Of a stretch of 64,000 bases of DNA, positions 52,162 through 61,431 are shown piece after piece. The notes below the pieces were generated by a model. It did not search any database. It was not told the DNA's origin and worked only from the letters and a program-made list of their open reading frames with translations. The DNA comes from Metabacillus niabensis. Its GTDB lineage: Bacteria > Bacillota > Bacilli > Bacillales > Bacillaceae. How positions within the stretch are numbered: position 1 is the stretch's first letter; each line of letters starts with the position of its first letter. The stretch is from the NCBI RefSeq assembly GCF_020524345.1, contig NZ_JAIVLH010000015.1, positions 62,001 through 126,000 of the forward strand, read 5' to 3'. Both the position numbers and the translations under genes were made by a program.

Positions 52162-55100
52162 GTGAAACAGAACTTTTTAACCAGGAGTATAGTATGGGTG
52201 CTTGTTACTTTATTGGTAGTATCAAGTTTTCCATCCAGCCTATTAGCAGTGATGGATGAACAAGAACAAGAGCCTATACTTATTAATGTATCAGGTGAAT
52301 CTAAAATATTGGATAGTAAAGGTGAACAGCTAGGATTTTTACACAAAGATACTACTTTTTATACAATTAGTACATCTTTTGAAGAAGGAGAAGTTGCTAT
52401 ACAGTGGGGAACGGAGAACGCAACTGTTCAAACTGAAGCAGCTATTATACCTGTTCAGGAACAAGACGTTTTAGCTAATTACAACTATCTGGAAGTAGAT
52501 TCTGAATTAATCGGTGTGATTGAAGCAAAAGATGAACCAATTCCTTTTTTGGATCAATCGAAGAAAGAAATAGGTACTATTAGTCCCGGGTCGACTTTGT
52601 TAGTAAGTAAATTAGATGATGACTATTTTTATATTTTAGTAGGTGGAGTAGAGTACTTAATTGATCGTGCGGAATACAGTGACTATTACTTATCTCAAGA
52701 TGCAGATCAAGAGGAGACAACTACTAATAATGAAGACGCTGGTCTCAATGAAGATATTGATATGCCTGAGGGAAGCACTGAACAGGAAGTTATTGAGGAA
52801 GAATCTGAAGCTACTCTAACAGACGATCACGATCAGGAGCAGACTAATGAGCAGGCAGAAATAGAAACACCTGACAAAGATCATATTGAAGTAGTAGAAG
52901 ATGAAAAAGTGGAACAGGAGGCTAAAAAGGAAACAGAAAATATTGAGCGAGCTCAATTAAAACTGGCTGTGGAAACCAAAGCCCCTGTATTTTCTAAAGA
53001 TACTAAGTACTTTAAAGTAACAGAGGATAACATTCCGATCTATGATAACCGTTCCTCTTCATTAAAACTTGTTGGGTACCTAACTAAAGGACAGGTCTTT
53101 CCAAGAACTAGAGATTACACAAGTTGGCATCAAATTACATTTGGTGATTACTATGCATATGTTCCAAAAGAAGGAACCGTCCCAAGTGAAAGGTTAATTC
53201 AAAATGAGTATGCGGCGAATAGTCTAGTACAGGGAACTAGAACCATTACTACTTTGAAAAGTACTCCAGTTTACGACAATTCCAGTGGAAATCTCGTCAA
53301 GTATGCAACACTAGTAAAAGGTGTAGAACATACTGTCATCAAAGAATATACAAGCTGGTATAGTGTACTAGTTTCCGGTCGTGTGGGTTATGTAAGGAAA
53401 ACAGATGTTAAGACAAATTTCTTTAGTACAGATAACTATTTTAAAGTTGTTAGTGACGGATTAAAGTTACCAGTCTACTCAAGTCGTGATGATGCTTCAA
53501 ACGTAATCGGTTATTTGTATAATGGACAAGAATATCCACGTACTCAACAATATTCAGGTTGGCATGGTATTAAGTTTGGAGGAATTACAGGGTATGTTCG
53601 CTCTACCTCAACTACGCCTTCAAAAGGTTCTGCCATTAAAAATTTAGGAGATGGAAAAGCAACTAATATATCCATAACACCTCGCTGGGATTCAGTAGTA
53701 TATGATAATACAAAGCCTGGCCCACTAGTTCCTTTCGCTGTTGTAAGAAGTAATAAATCTTATAAACTAATTAAGGAATATACAAGTTGGTACTCGTTTG
53801 AGGTGGCCGGAAGAATTGGATATATTCGTAAGAGTAATGCAATAAAAGAGTTTACTGAAAATGATAGGTTCTTTAAGGTAGAAGAAGAGAGTCTACCTAT
53901 CTATGATAATCGTTCTGGTAAATTAGTACAGGTCGGATTAGTAACAAAGAACCAATCATATGAAAGAACCGGTAACTACACAAGTTGGCATCAAATCGAA
54001 TTCGGTGATTTTAAAGCTTATGTCCCAAAAGAGGGGACTATTCCGGATAATGGTGGAAATATTAACAACTTGAATACGAAATATAAAAACACTAAGAAAA
54101 CTTTTACAGCCTTAAAGGATTTAGAAGTAATGGATAATACAACCACTCCTTTAACACCGTTTGGTACAATTAAAGAAGGTCAAAGTTATCCTGTAATCAG
54201 TGAAGGAACAAAGTGGTGGGGCATTATATTGGCTGGTCGTGTAGGTTATGTGAAAAAAGATGATGCCCTAGGCGGAATCTATAAAGAAGTAACATATACA
54301 AACTATGATTATTCTCTTGACTATATGGTAGAGAAGCAAATGAAAGTCAATCCGCAAACAGACAAGTATCGAATTCAATATGCATATGTTGCGGGTTACT
54401 TGATATCTGCTACAGAAGTAAAAGACACGTATCCAAAACAGGCAGTTGTAAAGAGTACATCCGGAGTTAATTTACGGGAAGCGCCTAATTCTAACTCTTC
54501 AACATTTGTTTATAATACTGTACCATATGGTAAGACTTTAACAATTGTAGATTATGCTGGTAACGGCTGGTACAAAGTAGAATACCCTACTCATATCTTT
54601 GGTGGCTTTAGTGCTGCGTATGAGTCAGATGTTAGAGAATATGTAGATCCTATTAATTTTGATTTAACAACAAAGTCTATGTATCAATTTGTTCTACTAT
54701 CTAAGTATGCAGGTGCTAATCCTTCTGAATTAAACAAGCTGTTAGAAGGCAAGGGTATTTTAGAAGGGAAGGGAGAAGCATTCTCTCAAGGTAGTAAACT
54801 AGTAGGTATTAATGAAGTATATCTAGTTTCTCATGCACTTTTAGAAACTGGAAACGGCACTTCTCCTTTAGCAACTGGTGTGAATTACACAGCACCAAAC
54901 GGTAAAACTTATATGGTATATAATATGTTTGGAATAAACGCTAATGATGGGAACGCTACTGCAAATGCTTCGAAGTTTGCATACGAGCAAGGTTGGTTTA
55001 CTCCGGAAGATGCTATTATTGGTGGTGCCAAGTTCGTTGCTGATAAGTATGTTTATAATGGATATGGACAAGATACCATCTATAAAATGCGTTGGAACCC

Positions 55101-55230
55101 TGCAAATCCTGCAACACATCAATACGCAACAGATGTAGGTTGGGCAGAAAAACAGACAAATAACTTTATGAAAATGTATAACCAATTAACAAGTTATCAG
55201 CTTTATCTTGATATACCAAAATATCAATAA
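52162..55230 (+). CDS. Secreted GH73-type N-acetylglucosaminidase with SH3-like wall-binding repeats
   Basis: A GTG start follows AAAAGGAGG. The 1022-residue protein has a signal peptide (about 1-30), an N-terminal SH3-like pair (about 33-170) related to that of the M14 protein, and an acidic linker (about 175-275). Three A/B repeat pairs follow (about 280-715) and an SH3_3 domain (about 758-825, STSGVNLREAPNSNSSTF). The C-terminal glucosaminidase (about 840-1020) has VSHALLETGNGTSPLATG with the catalytic Glu near residue 895, as in LytD-type autolysins. It should cut the glycan strands of peptidoglycan during growth or separation. Its own promoter and a perfect terminator frame it. Confidence 0.92.
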   Translation: MKQNFLTRSIVWVLVTLLVVSSFPSSLLAVMDEQEQEPILINVSGESKILDSKGEQLGFLHKDTTFYTISTSFEEGEVAIQWGTENATVQTEAAIIPVQEQDVLANYNYLEVDSELIGVIEAKDEPIPFLDQSKKEIGTISPGSTLLVSKLDDDYFYILVGGVEYLIDRAEYSDYYLSQDADQEETTTNNEDAGLNEDIDMPEGSTEQEVIEEESEATLTDDHDQEQTNEQAEIETPDKDHIEVVEDEKVEQEAKKETENIERAQLKLAVETKAPVFSKDTKYFKVTEDNIPIYDNRSSSLKLVGYLTKGQVFPRTRDYTSWHQITFGDYYAYVPKEGTVPSERLIQNEYAANSLVQGTRTITTLKSTPVYDNSSGNLVKYATLVKGVEHTVIKEYTSWYSVLVSGRVGYVRKTDVKTNFFSTDNYFKVVSDGLKLPVYSSRDDASNVIGYLYNGQEYPRTQQYSGWHGIKFGGITGYVRSTSTTPSKGSAIKNLGDGKATNISITPRWDSVVYDNTKPGPLVPFAVVRSNKSYKLIKEYTSWYSFEVAGRIGYIRKSNAIKEFTENDRFFKVEEESLPIYDNRSGKLVQVGLVTKNQSYERTGNYTSWHQIEFGDFKAYVPKEGTIPDNGGNINNLNTKYKNTKKTFTALKDLEVMDNTTTPLTPFGTIKEGQSYPVISEGTKWWGIILAGRVGYVKKDDALGGIYKEVTYTNYDYSLDYMVEKQMKVNPQTDKYRIQYAYVAGYLISATEVKDTYPKQAVVKSTSGVNLREAPNSNSSTFVYNTVPYGKTLTIVDYAGNGWYKVEYPTHIFGGFSAAYESDVREYVDPINFDLTTKSMYQFVLLSKYAGANPSELNKLLEGKGILEGKGEAFSQGSKLVGINEVYLVSHALLETGNGTSPLATGVNYTAPNGKTYMVYNMFGINANDGNATANASKFAYEQGWFTPEDAIIGGAKFVADKYVYNGYGQDTIYKMRWNPANPATHQYATDVGWAEKQTNNFMKMYNQLTSYQLYLDIPKYQ

Positions 55231-55268
55231 GTAATAAGGGGCAACCATTTGGTTGCCCCTTATTACTT
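55229..55268. terminator. Perfect bidirectional terminator between convergent genes
   Basis: An 18-bp perfect inverted repeat (55229-55246 and 55251-55268) encloses ATTT. It serves both the glucosaminidase and the subtilase genes, covering the TAA region of the first. Confidence 0.9.
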
Positions 55269-55270
55269 TA

Positions 55271-57235
55271 TTATCGTCGAACAAATCCTGTTCGACCAGC
55301 AATATTAATTTCATACCAGCTTGTATAAGTCTGGATAATTGGATATTTAATTCCTTTTTTCAAGGTGAGAAACGGTATGAGTTTTCCTGATGAATTATCA
55401 TAAACAATGTTATCTGACTTTGTAATAAAATACCGTCCCGTTTGAGGTTTTTTACTTTCAAGTTTTGCGTTAATGGAAGTAGCGGGCTTGGTACCAATTT
55501 TTCGGACGAAACCGCTAAAGTCACCAAAGGAGATTTCATGCCAACTTGTATAATCTTTTTTTCTACTATAAGTCTCTCCTTCTGTTAAGTAACCAACAAT
55601 AACTAGTGAGCCTGACCTGTTATCGAACACAGGAATATCTTTTTCTGTTACCTTGAAATAACGGTCAGTGGATTTAAAATCAATTGAAATATCATTTGTG
55701 CTTACATATCCAACTCTTCCAGCAAAATTAACGCCGATCCAGCTTGTATAAGTAGAGGTGATAGAGAAAGATGTACCCTTTTTTATAGTCCCAAACGGAA
55801 TCAAAGAACCTGATGAGTTATCATAAACTGGTGTATCGTTTAAAGCTGTAAATTGGCGATTTGATGTCTTTACCGAAGAAGAAATGTTTTTAAGGGTATG
55901 ACTTGAAACTGGCAACCCATCACTTCTTCTTATAAATGCAGAGTAAGATCCAAAACGTATTTGATACCAACTAGTAAAGTGCCGTTCAATAGGGTAAACC
56001 TGGTCTTTTTTGAGATATCCAACTATGACAAGTGAGCCGGAACGGTTATCATACACAGGAACTTTTTCATTAAGCACTTTGAAGTAAGGCAGGTTTTGAG
56101 ATACTTCTTTTCCCGTGTCGACAGATTCTTCTTCTGAAATAAAGCTTTGAATTAGTCCAAATCCATAATTAGAATCGCGTCCAACAATACCGAGATCTAA
56201 TGTGTTTTTACCAAGTAAAGATCTAATTTCATCATTAGTTTTTGTAGGATATTTTTGCTTTAATAATGCCAGGTATCCACTTACATATGGAGTGGCCATA
56301 GAAGTGCCGTCCATTGTTTTATACTGATTGTTTATATAAGTGCTTCTAACTCCTACACCCGGTGCGGTTACTTCTATCTGTGGACCAGTATTTGAGAAAT
56401 CAGCCAACTTTTTATTCTTATTGATTGCTCCAACAGCAATGACATTTCGGTTACTAGCAGGAAAAGATATTGAATTTTTCCCTTCATTACCTGCTGCCCC
56501 TACAATTAATATGTTTTTCTTATAGGCTTTATTGAGTAGTTCTGAAATAATTGGGTCACTTCCACTAAAACCAAAACTCATATTAAGTATGTCCATTTTA
56601 TTCTCTATTGCCCAATCAATCGCATTTGCTAGATCTGTTGTTGATCCTTCGCCATTTTCATCTAGGAATTTTAGTCCGTAAATTTTTGCATCTGGAGCCA
56701 CACCTAAAGTGCCTATCTTGTTATCTAAAGCAGCAATAATCCCAGCAACATGTGTTCCATGACCATTATCATCATTATATGCACTATTATTTTCAATGAA
56801 ATTTTTTCCACCTGCAACATTAAGGTCCTGGTGTGCTTTATCTATTCCGGTATCAAGAATGGCTATTTTTATCTTATTACCTGTTAGAGAAGCACTTTTT
56901 ATGAGCGGTATTCCTATCATGTTGTAACCCCAGTCAACAGACTGGATAGACGATATGCTTACTGTTTTTTCAGTATTAATTAACTCAATATCTGGAATAT
57001 CTTGTATTTCTTTTATCTCATCTGCAGTTAGTAGTGCTGAGTATGCGGGAATCGTATCAAAATGATAAGTAATCCGATTGCTAGGTACAATAGATAAATC
57101 AACGTTCTGATGGAATAGAATCGTTACTTTCTCATACTCCTGGTGAGGTTCATCTGCGAGAAAAGTTGTTCCTCCGTAAGATATTAAGAGTAAAAATGTG
57201 GTAATAGCAAATATCATTTTTAAATAAGAATACAT
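55271..57235 (-). CDS. Secreted subtilisin-like serine protease with SH3-like wall-binding repeats
   Basis: The ATG at 57235 (MYSYLKMIFAITTFLLLISY) is 9 nt after GGAGG; a TTG two codons earlier is too close. The 654-residue product has a signal peptide (about 1-27) and an I9-like propeptide (about 33-90). An S8 domain follows (about 100-365) with the intact triad: Asp near 128 (ILDTGID), His near 159 (DNGHGTHVAG) and Ser near 312 (DGTSMATPYVSG), plus the oxyanion Asn near 250 (GAAGNEG). Two A/B repeat pairs make up the C terminus (about 383-654). It could mature or turn over the neighbouring wall enzymes, but that is conjecture. It is the only member of the set on the minus strand. Confidence 0.93.
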   Translation of the reverse strand: MYSYLKMIFAITTFLLLISYGGTTFLADEPHQEYEKVTILFHQNVDLSIVPSNRITYHFDTIPAYSALLTADEIKEIQDIPDIELINTEKTVSISSIQSVDWGYNMIGIPLIKSASLTGNKIKIAILDTGIDKAHQDLNVAGGKNFIENNSAYNDDNGHGTHVAGIIAALDNKIGTLGVAPDAKIYGLKFLDENGEGSTTDLANAIDWAIENKMDILNMSFGFSGSDPIISELLNKAYKKNILIVGAAGNEGKNSISFPASNRNVIAVGAINKNKKLADFSNTGPQIEVTAPGVGVRSTYINNQYKTMDGTSMATPYVSGYLALLKQKYPTKTNDEIRSLLGKNTLDLGIVGRDSNYGFGLIQSFISEEESVDTGKEVSQNLPYFKVLNEKVPVYDNRSGSLVIVGYLKKDQVYPIERHFTSWYQIRFGSYSAFIRRSDGLPVSSHTLKNISSSVKTSNRQFTALNDTPVYDNSSGSLIPFGTIKKGTSFSITSTYTSWIGVNFAGRVGYVSTNDISIDFKSTDRYFKVTEKDIPVFDNRSGSLVIVGYLTEGETYSRKKDYTSWHEISFGDFSGFVRKIGTKPATSINAKLESKKPQTGRYFITKSDNIVYDNSSGKLIPFLTLKKGIKYPIIQTYTSWYEINIAGRTGFVRR

Positions 57236-57256
57236 GAACAATTTCCTCCAGCTGAA

Positions 57257-57285
57257 TTTATATTTTTTGATATCTAGATTATAAT
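57257..57285 (+). promoter_or_regulatory. Promoter of the L,D-transpeptidase gene
   Basis: TTTATA (57257-57262) and TATAAT (57280-57285) are 17 nt apart, again followed by AG. Confidence 0.5.
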
Positions 57286-57322
57286 AGTTTAGTAGAATGA
57301 ATGTAAAAAGATGGAGGTTGTT

Positions 57323-59326
57323 ATGAAGCGCATATTATATGCATTAGGGTTCATACTCTGTTTCTCTTTACTCGCTTCTCATTATAATGCTTTTGCAGAA
57401 GATAATCTTGTGACATTTACTGTAACTTCGGATGAAGCAAGCATTTACGAAAAACGAAGTGGGTCTTTAGAACAGGTTGGTACTTTGGCTAAAAATCAAA
57501 TATTTGCAAGTGAGCGTGAATACACTAGTTGGTATCAATTTAAACTGGCCGGTAAAGAAGTGTATATTCATAAAAATGATACGAAGCCATATGGAACTAG
57601 TAAAGTCATTTCTACTAACAAAGTGTCAGATAAAGAAATGACGATTACGACAGATACAATCGTTTATGATAATTCCGGTAAGCAATTAGTCCAATTTGCA
57701 ACATTAAAGTCAGGTTCTAGCTATCATGTTCTAAGGGAATATACTAGTTGGGTCAGTATTCAGTTTTCTAACCGAATCGGTTTTGTGAAAAAATCAGATG
57801 TAAAGATAACCGTAAGTTCTACTAAACAAGAAACCGAACCGAAGAAATCATCCTTTTCTGCTAAGGATAAGTATTTCAAGGCCTCAGAGGACTTATTGGT
57901 TTATAAAAAAACATCGAGTGGGCTAAAGAAAATTGGGGTTTTAAAACAAGGACAGACATATCCAAGACTGAAGGACTTTTCAAGCTGGCATGAAATTCAG
58001 TTTAATGAAGGCGTGGCTTATGTTTCAAAAGCTAATACCGTACCAGGTGAGGAAAATAGCTTTAAGAATGAGGCAAATAAACAAAACGGTATAGGTAAAA
58101 CAATAAAAACAACGGGTACTACGAATGTGTATGATAACTCTTCTGGTAAACTAGTGTCCTTTGCGGAAATTGATGAAGCAGTCACTCTTACCGTTGTGAA
58201 GGAATATAGTAGCTGGTATGAAGTCATTTTTGCTAATCGAAAGGGTTTTATAAAGAAAGATAAAGTCAAAATGATTTATACAAGCGATACCAATTACTTT
58301 AAAGCAAATGTTGACACTGGTATCTATGTGAAAGGAAAAACAAAGCTTCAACATATTGGTACAATAAAAAAAGGACAGATTTATCCTGTTGACAGGCACT
58401 ATAGTAGTTGGATTGCAGTATCCTTGAATGGGAAAACAGCTTATATTCAAAAGGGGAAAACGTCACCAGTTCAGAAAGCCTCTTTAAAGAGTGAAGCGAA
58501 GACAAAACAGCCAGATGTTGGTACGGTCAAAATGAAAACGACAACTGTTGTTTATGATAATACTTCGGGAAATCTGGTTCCATTCGCTACTTTAAATAAG
58601 TCAACTACAATTAATGCTACAGATGTTTACTCTGGTTGGTTTAAAGTAGTAGTAGCAGGAAGAATTGGTTACATAAAGAGGAGTAATGCTACTTTTGAAA
58701 GTGGGTTTGATCAATATCTACAAAGTAAAGGGGTTAACTCAAAGCAAGTGATCGTTGTAGAATCGAATTCTACAAAATCAAAAGTTGCGAAATTAAGTGT
58801 GTATGAAAAAACAGGTGATACTTGGAGTAGAACTCTAAGTTCCAATGCGGTACTTGGGAAAAATGGGTCAACTAGTAAAAAGCGAGAAGGAGATGGCAAA
58901 ACTCCTATTGGGTTATTCCCTTTAAGAACAGCTTTTGGAACAAGTTCAAAGCCAACAAATGTAACGTACCCTTATAAAAAAACAACATCAAATGATTACT
59001 GGGTCGATGATACTTCTTCTGCTGACTATAACAAATGGGTAACTTATAAAGGAAATCCTGCTTCAAAGTGGATGTCTTATGAAAAGTTAGCTATACCTCT
59101 ATATAAATATGCGGTTGCGATTGGCTATAATGATGACCCTATTGTAAAAGGGAAAGGAAGTGCCATTTTCCTTCATGTTTGGAGAAGTTCAACAAGTCCA
59201 ACGCTGGGCTGTGTAGCAATTCCAGAAAGTAATCTTGTAAAAGTTCTTAAAGAATTAAATTCAGACAAGAATCCACATATTCTAATTGGAACAAAGGATG
59301 TGCTTCCCAAAATTTTCACTGAATAA
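57323..59326 (+). CDS. Secreted YkuD-type L,D-transpeptidase with SH3-like wall-binding repeats
   Basis: The ATG at 57323 has GGAGG 6 nt upstream; the ATG at 57311 overlaps that site. The 667-residue product has a signal peptide (about 1-25) and three A/B repeat pairs (about 30-455; EREYTSWYQFKLAGKEVYIH is a type A end). The C-terminal L,D-transpeptidase-like domain (about 470-667) has GDGKTPIGLFPLRTAFG, FLHVWRSSTSPTLGCVAIPE and the catalytic Cys near residue 630. This is the shorter SPTLGC form rather than SHGC, as in the COG3786 subgroup. It would make 3-3 crosslinks or attach proteins. The repeats should hold it at the wall. Confidence 0.9.
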   Translation: MKRILYALGFILCFSLLASHYNAFAEDNLVTFTVTSDEASIYEKRSGSLEQVGTLAKNQIFASEREYTSWYQFKLAGKEVYIHKNDTKPYGTSKVISTNKVSDKEMTITTDTIVYDNSGKQLVQFATLKSGSSYHVLREYTSWVSIQFSNRIGFVKKSDVKITVSSTKQETEPKKSSFSAKDKYFKASEDLLVYKKTSSGLKKIGVLKQGQTYPRLKDFSSWHEIQFNEGVAYVSKANTVPGEENSFKNEANKQNGIGKTIKTTGTTNVYDNSSGKLVSFAEIDEAVTLTVVKEYSSWYEVIFANRKGFIKKDKVKMIYTSDTNYFKANVDTGIYVKGKTKLQHIGTIKKGQIYPVDRHYSSWIAVSLNGKTAYIQKGKTSPVQKASLKSEAKTKQPDVGTVKMKTTTVVYDNTSGNLVPFATLNKSTTINATDVYSGWFKVVVAGRIGYIKRSNATFESGFDQYLQSKGVNSKQVIVVESNSTKSKVAKLSVYEKTGDTWSRTLSSNAVLGKNGSTSKKREGDGKTPIGLFPLRTAFGTSSKPTNVTYPYKKTTSNDYWVDDTSSADYNKWVTYKGNPASKWMSYEKLAIPLYKYAVAIGYNDDPIVKGKGSAIFLHVWRSSTSPTLGCVAIPESNLVKVLKELNSDKNPHILIGTKDVLPKIFTE

Positions 59327-59411
59327 AAGGATATTTGTAGAAATTTCGCTGATATGCTAATTTAGTAAGTAGAATACTTATTATTGAAATATTAAAGGAG
59401 TTTTTAAACAT

Positions 59412-60557
59412 ATGGATCGAAAAATTAAAGTTATGACAATCTTTGGAACAAGGCCAGAAGCGATAAAAATGGCACCGCTTGTGCTTGAATTAGAAAAATA
59501 TCCTGATGAAATCGAATCAATTGTGACAGTAACAGCTCAGCATCGTCAAATGCTTGATCAAGTCCTAGAGCTATTTGAAGTAACACCAGACCATGATTTA
59601 AATATTATGAAAGATCGTCAAACGTTAACAGGTGTGACAACACGTGCTTTAGAAGGTCTGGATGAGGTGATGAAAAATGTGAAACCAGATCTTGTTTTAG
59701 TACATGGTGATACTACAACAACCTTTGTTGCAAGTTTAGCAGCATTTTATAATCAAATAGCAGTTGGACATGTTGAAGCTGGATTAAGAACCTGGAACAA
59801 GTACTCTCCATTCCCTGAGGAAGTTAACAGACAAATCACAGGTGTTATAGCAGATTTGCATTTTTCACCAACAGATAAGTCTGAGCAGAATTTACTTCAA
59901 GAAAATAAAAAAGCTGAAACAATTTATGTAACAGGTAATACAGCTATTGATGCCCTTAAAACAACAGTGAAAGATTCTTACACTCATGAAGTGTTAGAAA
60001 AAGTAGGTTCTGACCGCATGATACTTCTTACAGCTCATAGAAGAGAAAACCTTGGAGAGCCAATGAGAAATATGTTCCGCGCTATTAAGCGCCTTGTAAA
60101 TGAACATGACGATGTTCAAGTTGTCTACCCTGTTCACTTAAATCCTGCTGTACGTGAGGTTGCGGATGAAATCTTAGGTGATGACTCACGTATTCATTTA
60201 ATCGAGCCACTTGGTGTATATGATTTCCATAATTTCGCATCCCGTGCTCATATTATCCTCACAGATTCAGGTGGCGTGCAAGAAGAAGCACCTTCTTTAG
60301 GAGTACCAGTTCTTGTACTTCGTGATACTACAGAAAGACCTGAGGGAATTGAAGCAGGAACATTAAAGCTTGCAGGTACAGAAGAGGAAACAATCTATAA
60401 TCTGGCACATGAGCTTTTAAATAACAAAGAAGCATATGAAAAAATGTCTAAGGCTTCAAATCCTTATGGTGACGGTAATGCATCAAATCGGATTGTAAGA
60501 GCAATCCTCCATCATTTTGGAAAGCAAGATGACAAGCCTGTACCATTTCAATCATAA
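59412..60557 (+). CDS. wecB: UDP-N-acetylglucosamine 2-epimerase (non-hydrolysing)
   Basis: AAAGGAG precedes the ATG. The 381-residue cytoplasmic enzyme interconverts UDP-GlcNAc and UDP-ManNAc. It shows TIFGTRPEAIKMAPLVLELE at the N terminus, VHGDTTTTFVASLAAF near residue 96, GHVEAGLRTWNKYSPFPEE near 117, TAHRRENLGEPM near 205 and ILTDSGGVQEEAPSLGVPVL near 285. It matches WecB/MnaA in length and order. Its product feeds WecC, and in Bacillus MnaA also feeds teichoic acid linkage-unit synthesis. It sits away from wecC, between the wall-enzyme genes and two lipoproteins. Confidence 0.95.
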   Translation: MDRKIKVMTIFGTRPEAIKMAPLVLELEKYPDEIESIVTVTAQHRQMLDQVLELFEVTPDHDLNIMKDRQTLTGVTTRALEGLDEVMKNVKPDLVLVHGDTTTTFVASLAAFYNQIAVGHVEAGLRTWNKYSPFPEEVNRQITGVIADLHFSPTDKSEQNLLQENKKAETIYVTGNTAIDALKTTVKDSYTHEVLEKVGSDRMILLTAHRRENLGEPMRNMFRAIKRLVNEHDDVQVVYPVHLNPAVREVADEILGDDSRIHLIEPLGVYDFHNFASRAHIILTDSGGVQEEAPSLGVPVLVLRDTTERPEGIEAGTLKLAGTEEETIYNLAHELLNNKEAYEKMSKASNPYGDGNASNRIVRAILHHFGKQDDKPVPFQS

Positions 60558-60564
60558 TAAAAGG

Positions 60565-60600
60565 AAGCCCTACTCTGAGAAAAAGAGTAGGTCTTTTTTT
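60565..60600 (+). terminator. Terminator of wecB
   Basis: CCTACTC (60569-60575) and GAGTAGG (60585-60591) form the stem, followed by TCTTTTTTT. Confidence 0.9.
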
Positions 60601-60669
60601 GTAACTTTTTTCCTTACGAGTACGTCTCCTTCAATGACTATGTATTTAATTGAAAAGGGGAGATTTCGA

Positions 60670-61431
60670 CTGAGAAAAATTGCCTATGTTTTATTTTGTA
60701 TAATTGGATTGATAGGTTGTTCAAAAGATGCATCAGGTCCAATAAATGGGAATGTGTCTAGAAAAGTAGAAAGTCAATCGGTTATCTATGAAACAGACAA
60801 TAATGGGTTGTTACTAAAAACAGAAATATCGACAAGTGCTCTCGAACCTAATAAGGAATTAATAGTCAAAGCAACTATAGAAAACATCAGTGATAAAACT
60901 TTACATTATAACGGGAGATGCGGTAATCCAATAGGAATCTCAGTTTTTTCTTCTACAGAATATCTCCATCTTTGGAGTGGAGAAGATATCGATATTGTTT
61001 GTAATGACATCTATGACCCAGATGACATTGTCTCTTTAGAACCAAACGAAATACTCTCAAAGGAGGCTACTTACCATCCTAACATCAGAATAGACCAAAG
61101 GAACATAATTGAGGCACCTGAAGGAGATTACAATGTTATCTTTTCTTTTATGACAGAGGAGAAAATACAATTAGATGCTACTTATCCAATAAAAGTTAAG
61201 AATACAGATTTTCCTTTACTTCCCTTAGAAGAAGCGATAAGCATTGCTAAAAAAGATCCTAGAGTGATGAAGTGGATGGAAACAATAGACCAACAGTATG
61301 TAAGAGGAAAACCTATCCTTTCTGAAGGGAATTGGCATATACCCTTTAAGAGTCAAAAGAGTCAATATGATCGAATAATTATTGCTATTGATTATCAAAC
61401 AGGAGAGGTGCAGGATGTAAATGAAGTGTAA
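60670..61431 (+). CDS. Lipoprotein with Ig-like (BsuPI-like) domain, possible CTG start
   Basis: The open frame reaches back into wecB, but the wecB terminator lies inside that extension. The best ribosome site (GGGGAG) lies 7 nt before a CTG at 60670. Starting there gives a classic lipoprotein: LRKIAYVLFCIIGLIGC with a LIGC lipobox at residues 14-17. ATGs at 60634 and 60640 give an N-terminal extension and have no site. Of the 253 residues, about 35-155 look like a beta-sandwich (LEPNKELIVKATIENISD). The end resembles a PepSY-like fold (AISIAKKDPRV and IIIAIDYQTGEVQDVNEV). Function is unknown. A second lipoprotein gene overlaps its stop. Confidence 0.7.
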   Translation: MRKIAYVLFCIIGLIGCSKDASGPINGNVSRKVESQSVIYETDNNGLLLKTEISTSALEPNKELIVKATIENISDKTLHYNGRCGNPIGISVFSSTEYLHLWSGEDIDIVCNDIYDPDDIVSLEPNEILSKEATYHPNIRIDQRNIIEAPEGDYNVIFSFMTEEKIQLDATYPIKVKNTDFPLLPLEEAISIAKKDPRVMKWMETIDQQYVRGKPILSEGNWHIPFKSQKSQYDRIIIAIDYQTGEVQDVNEV

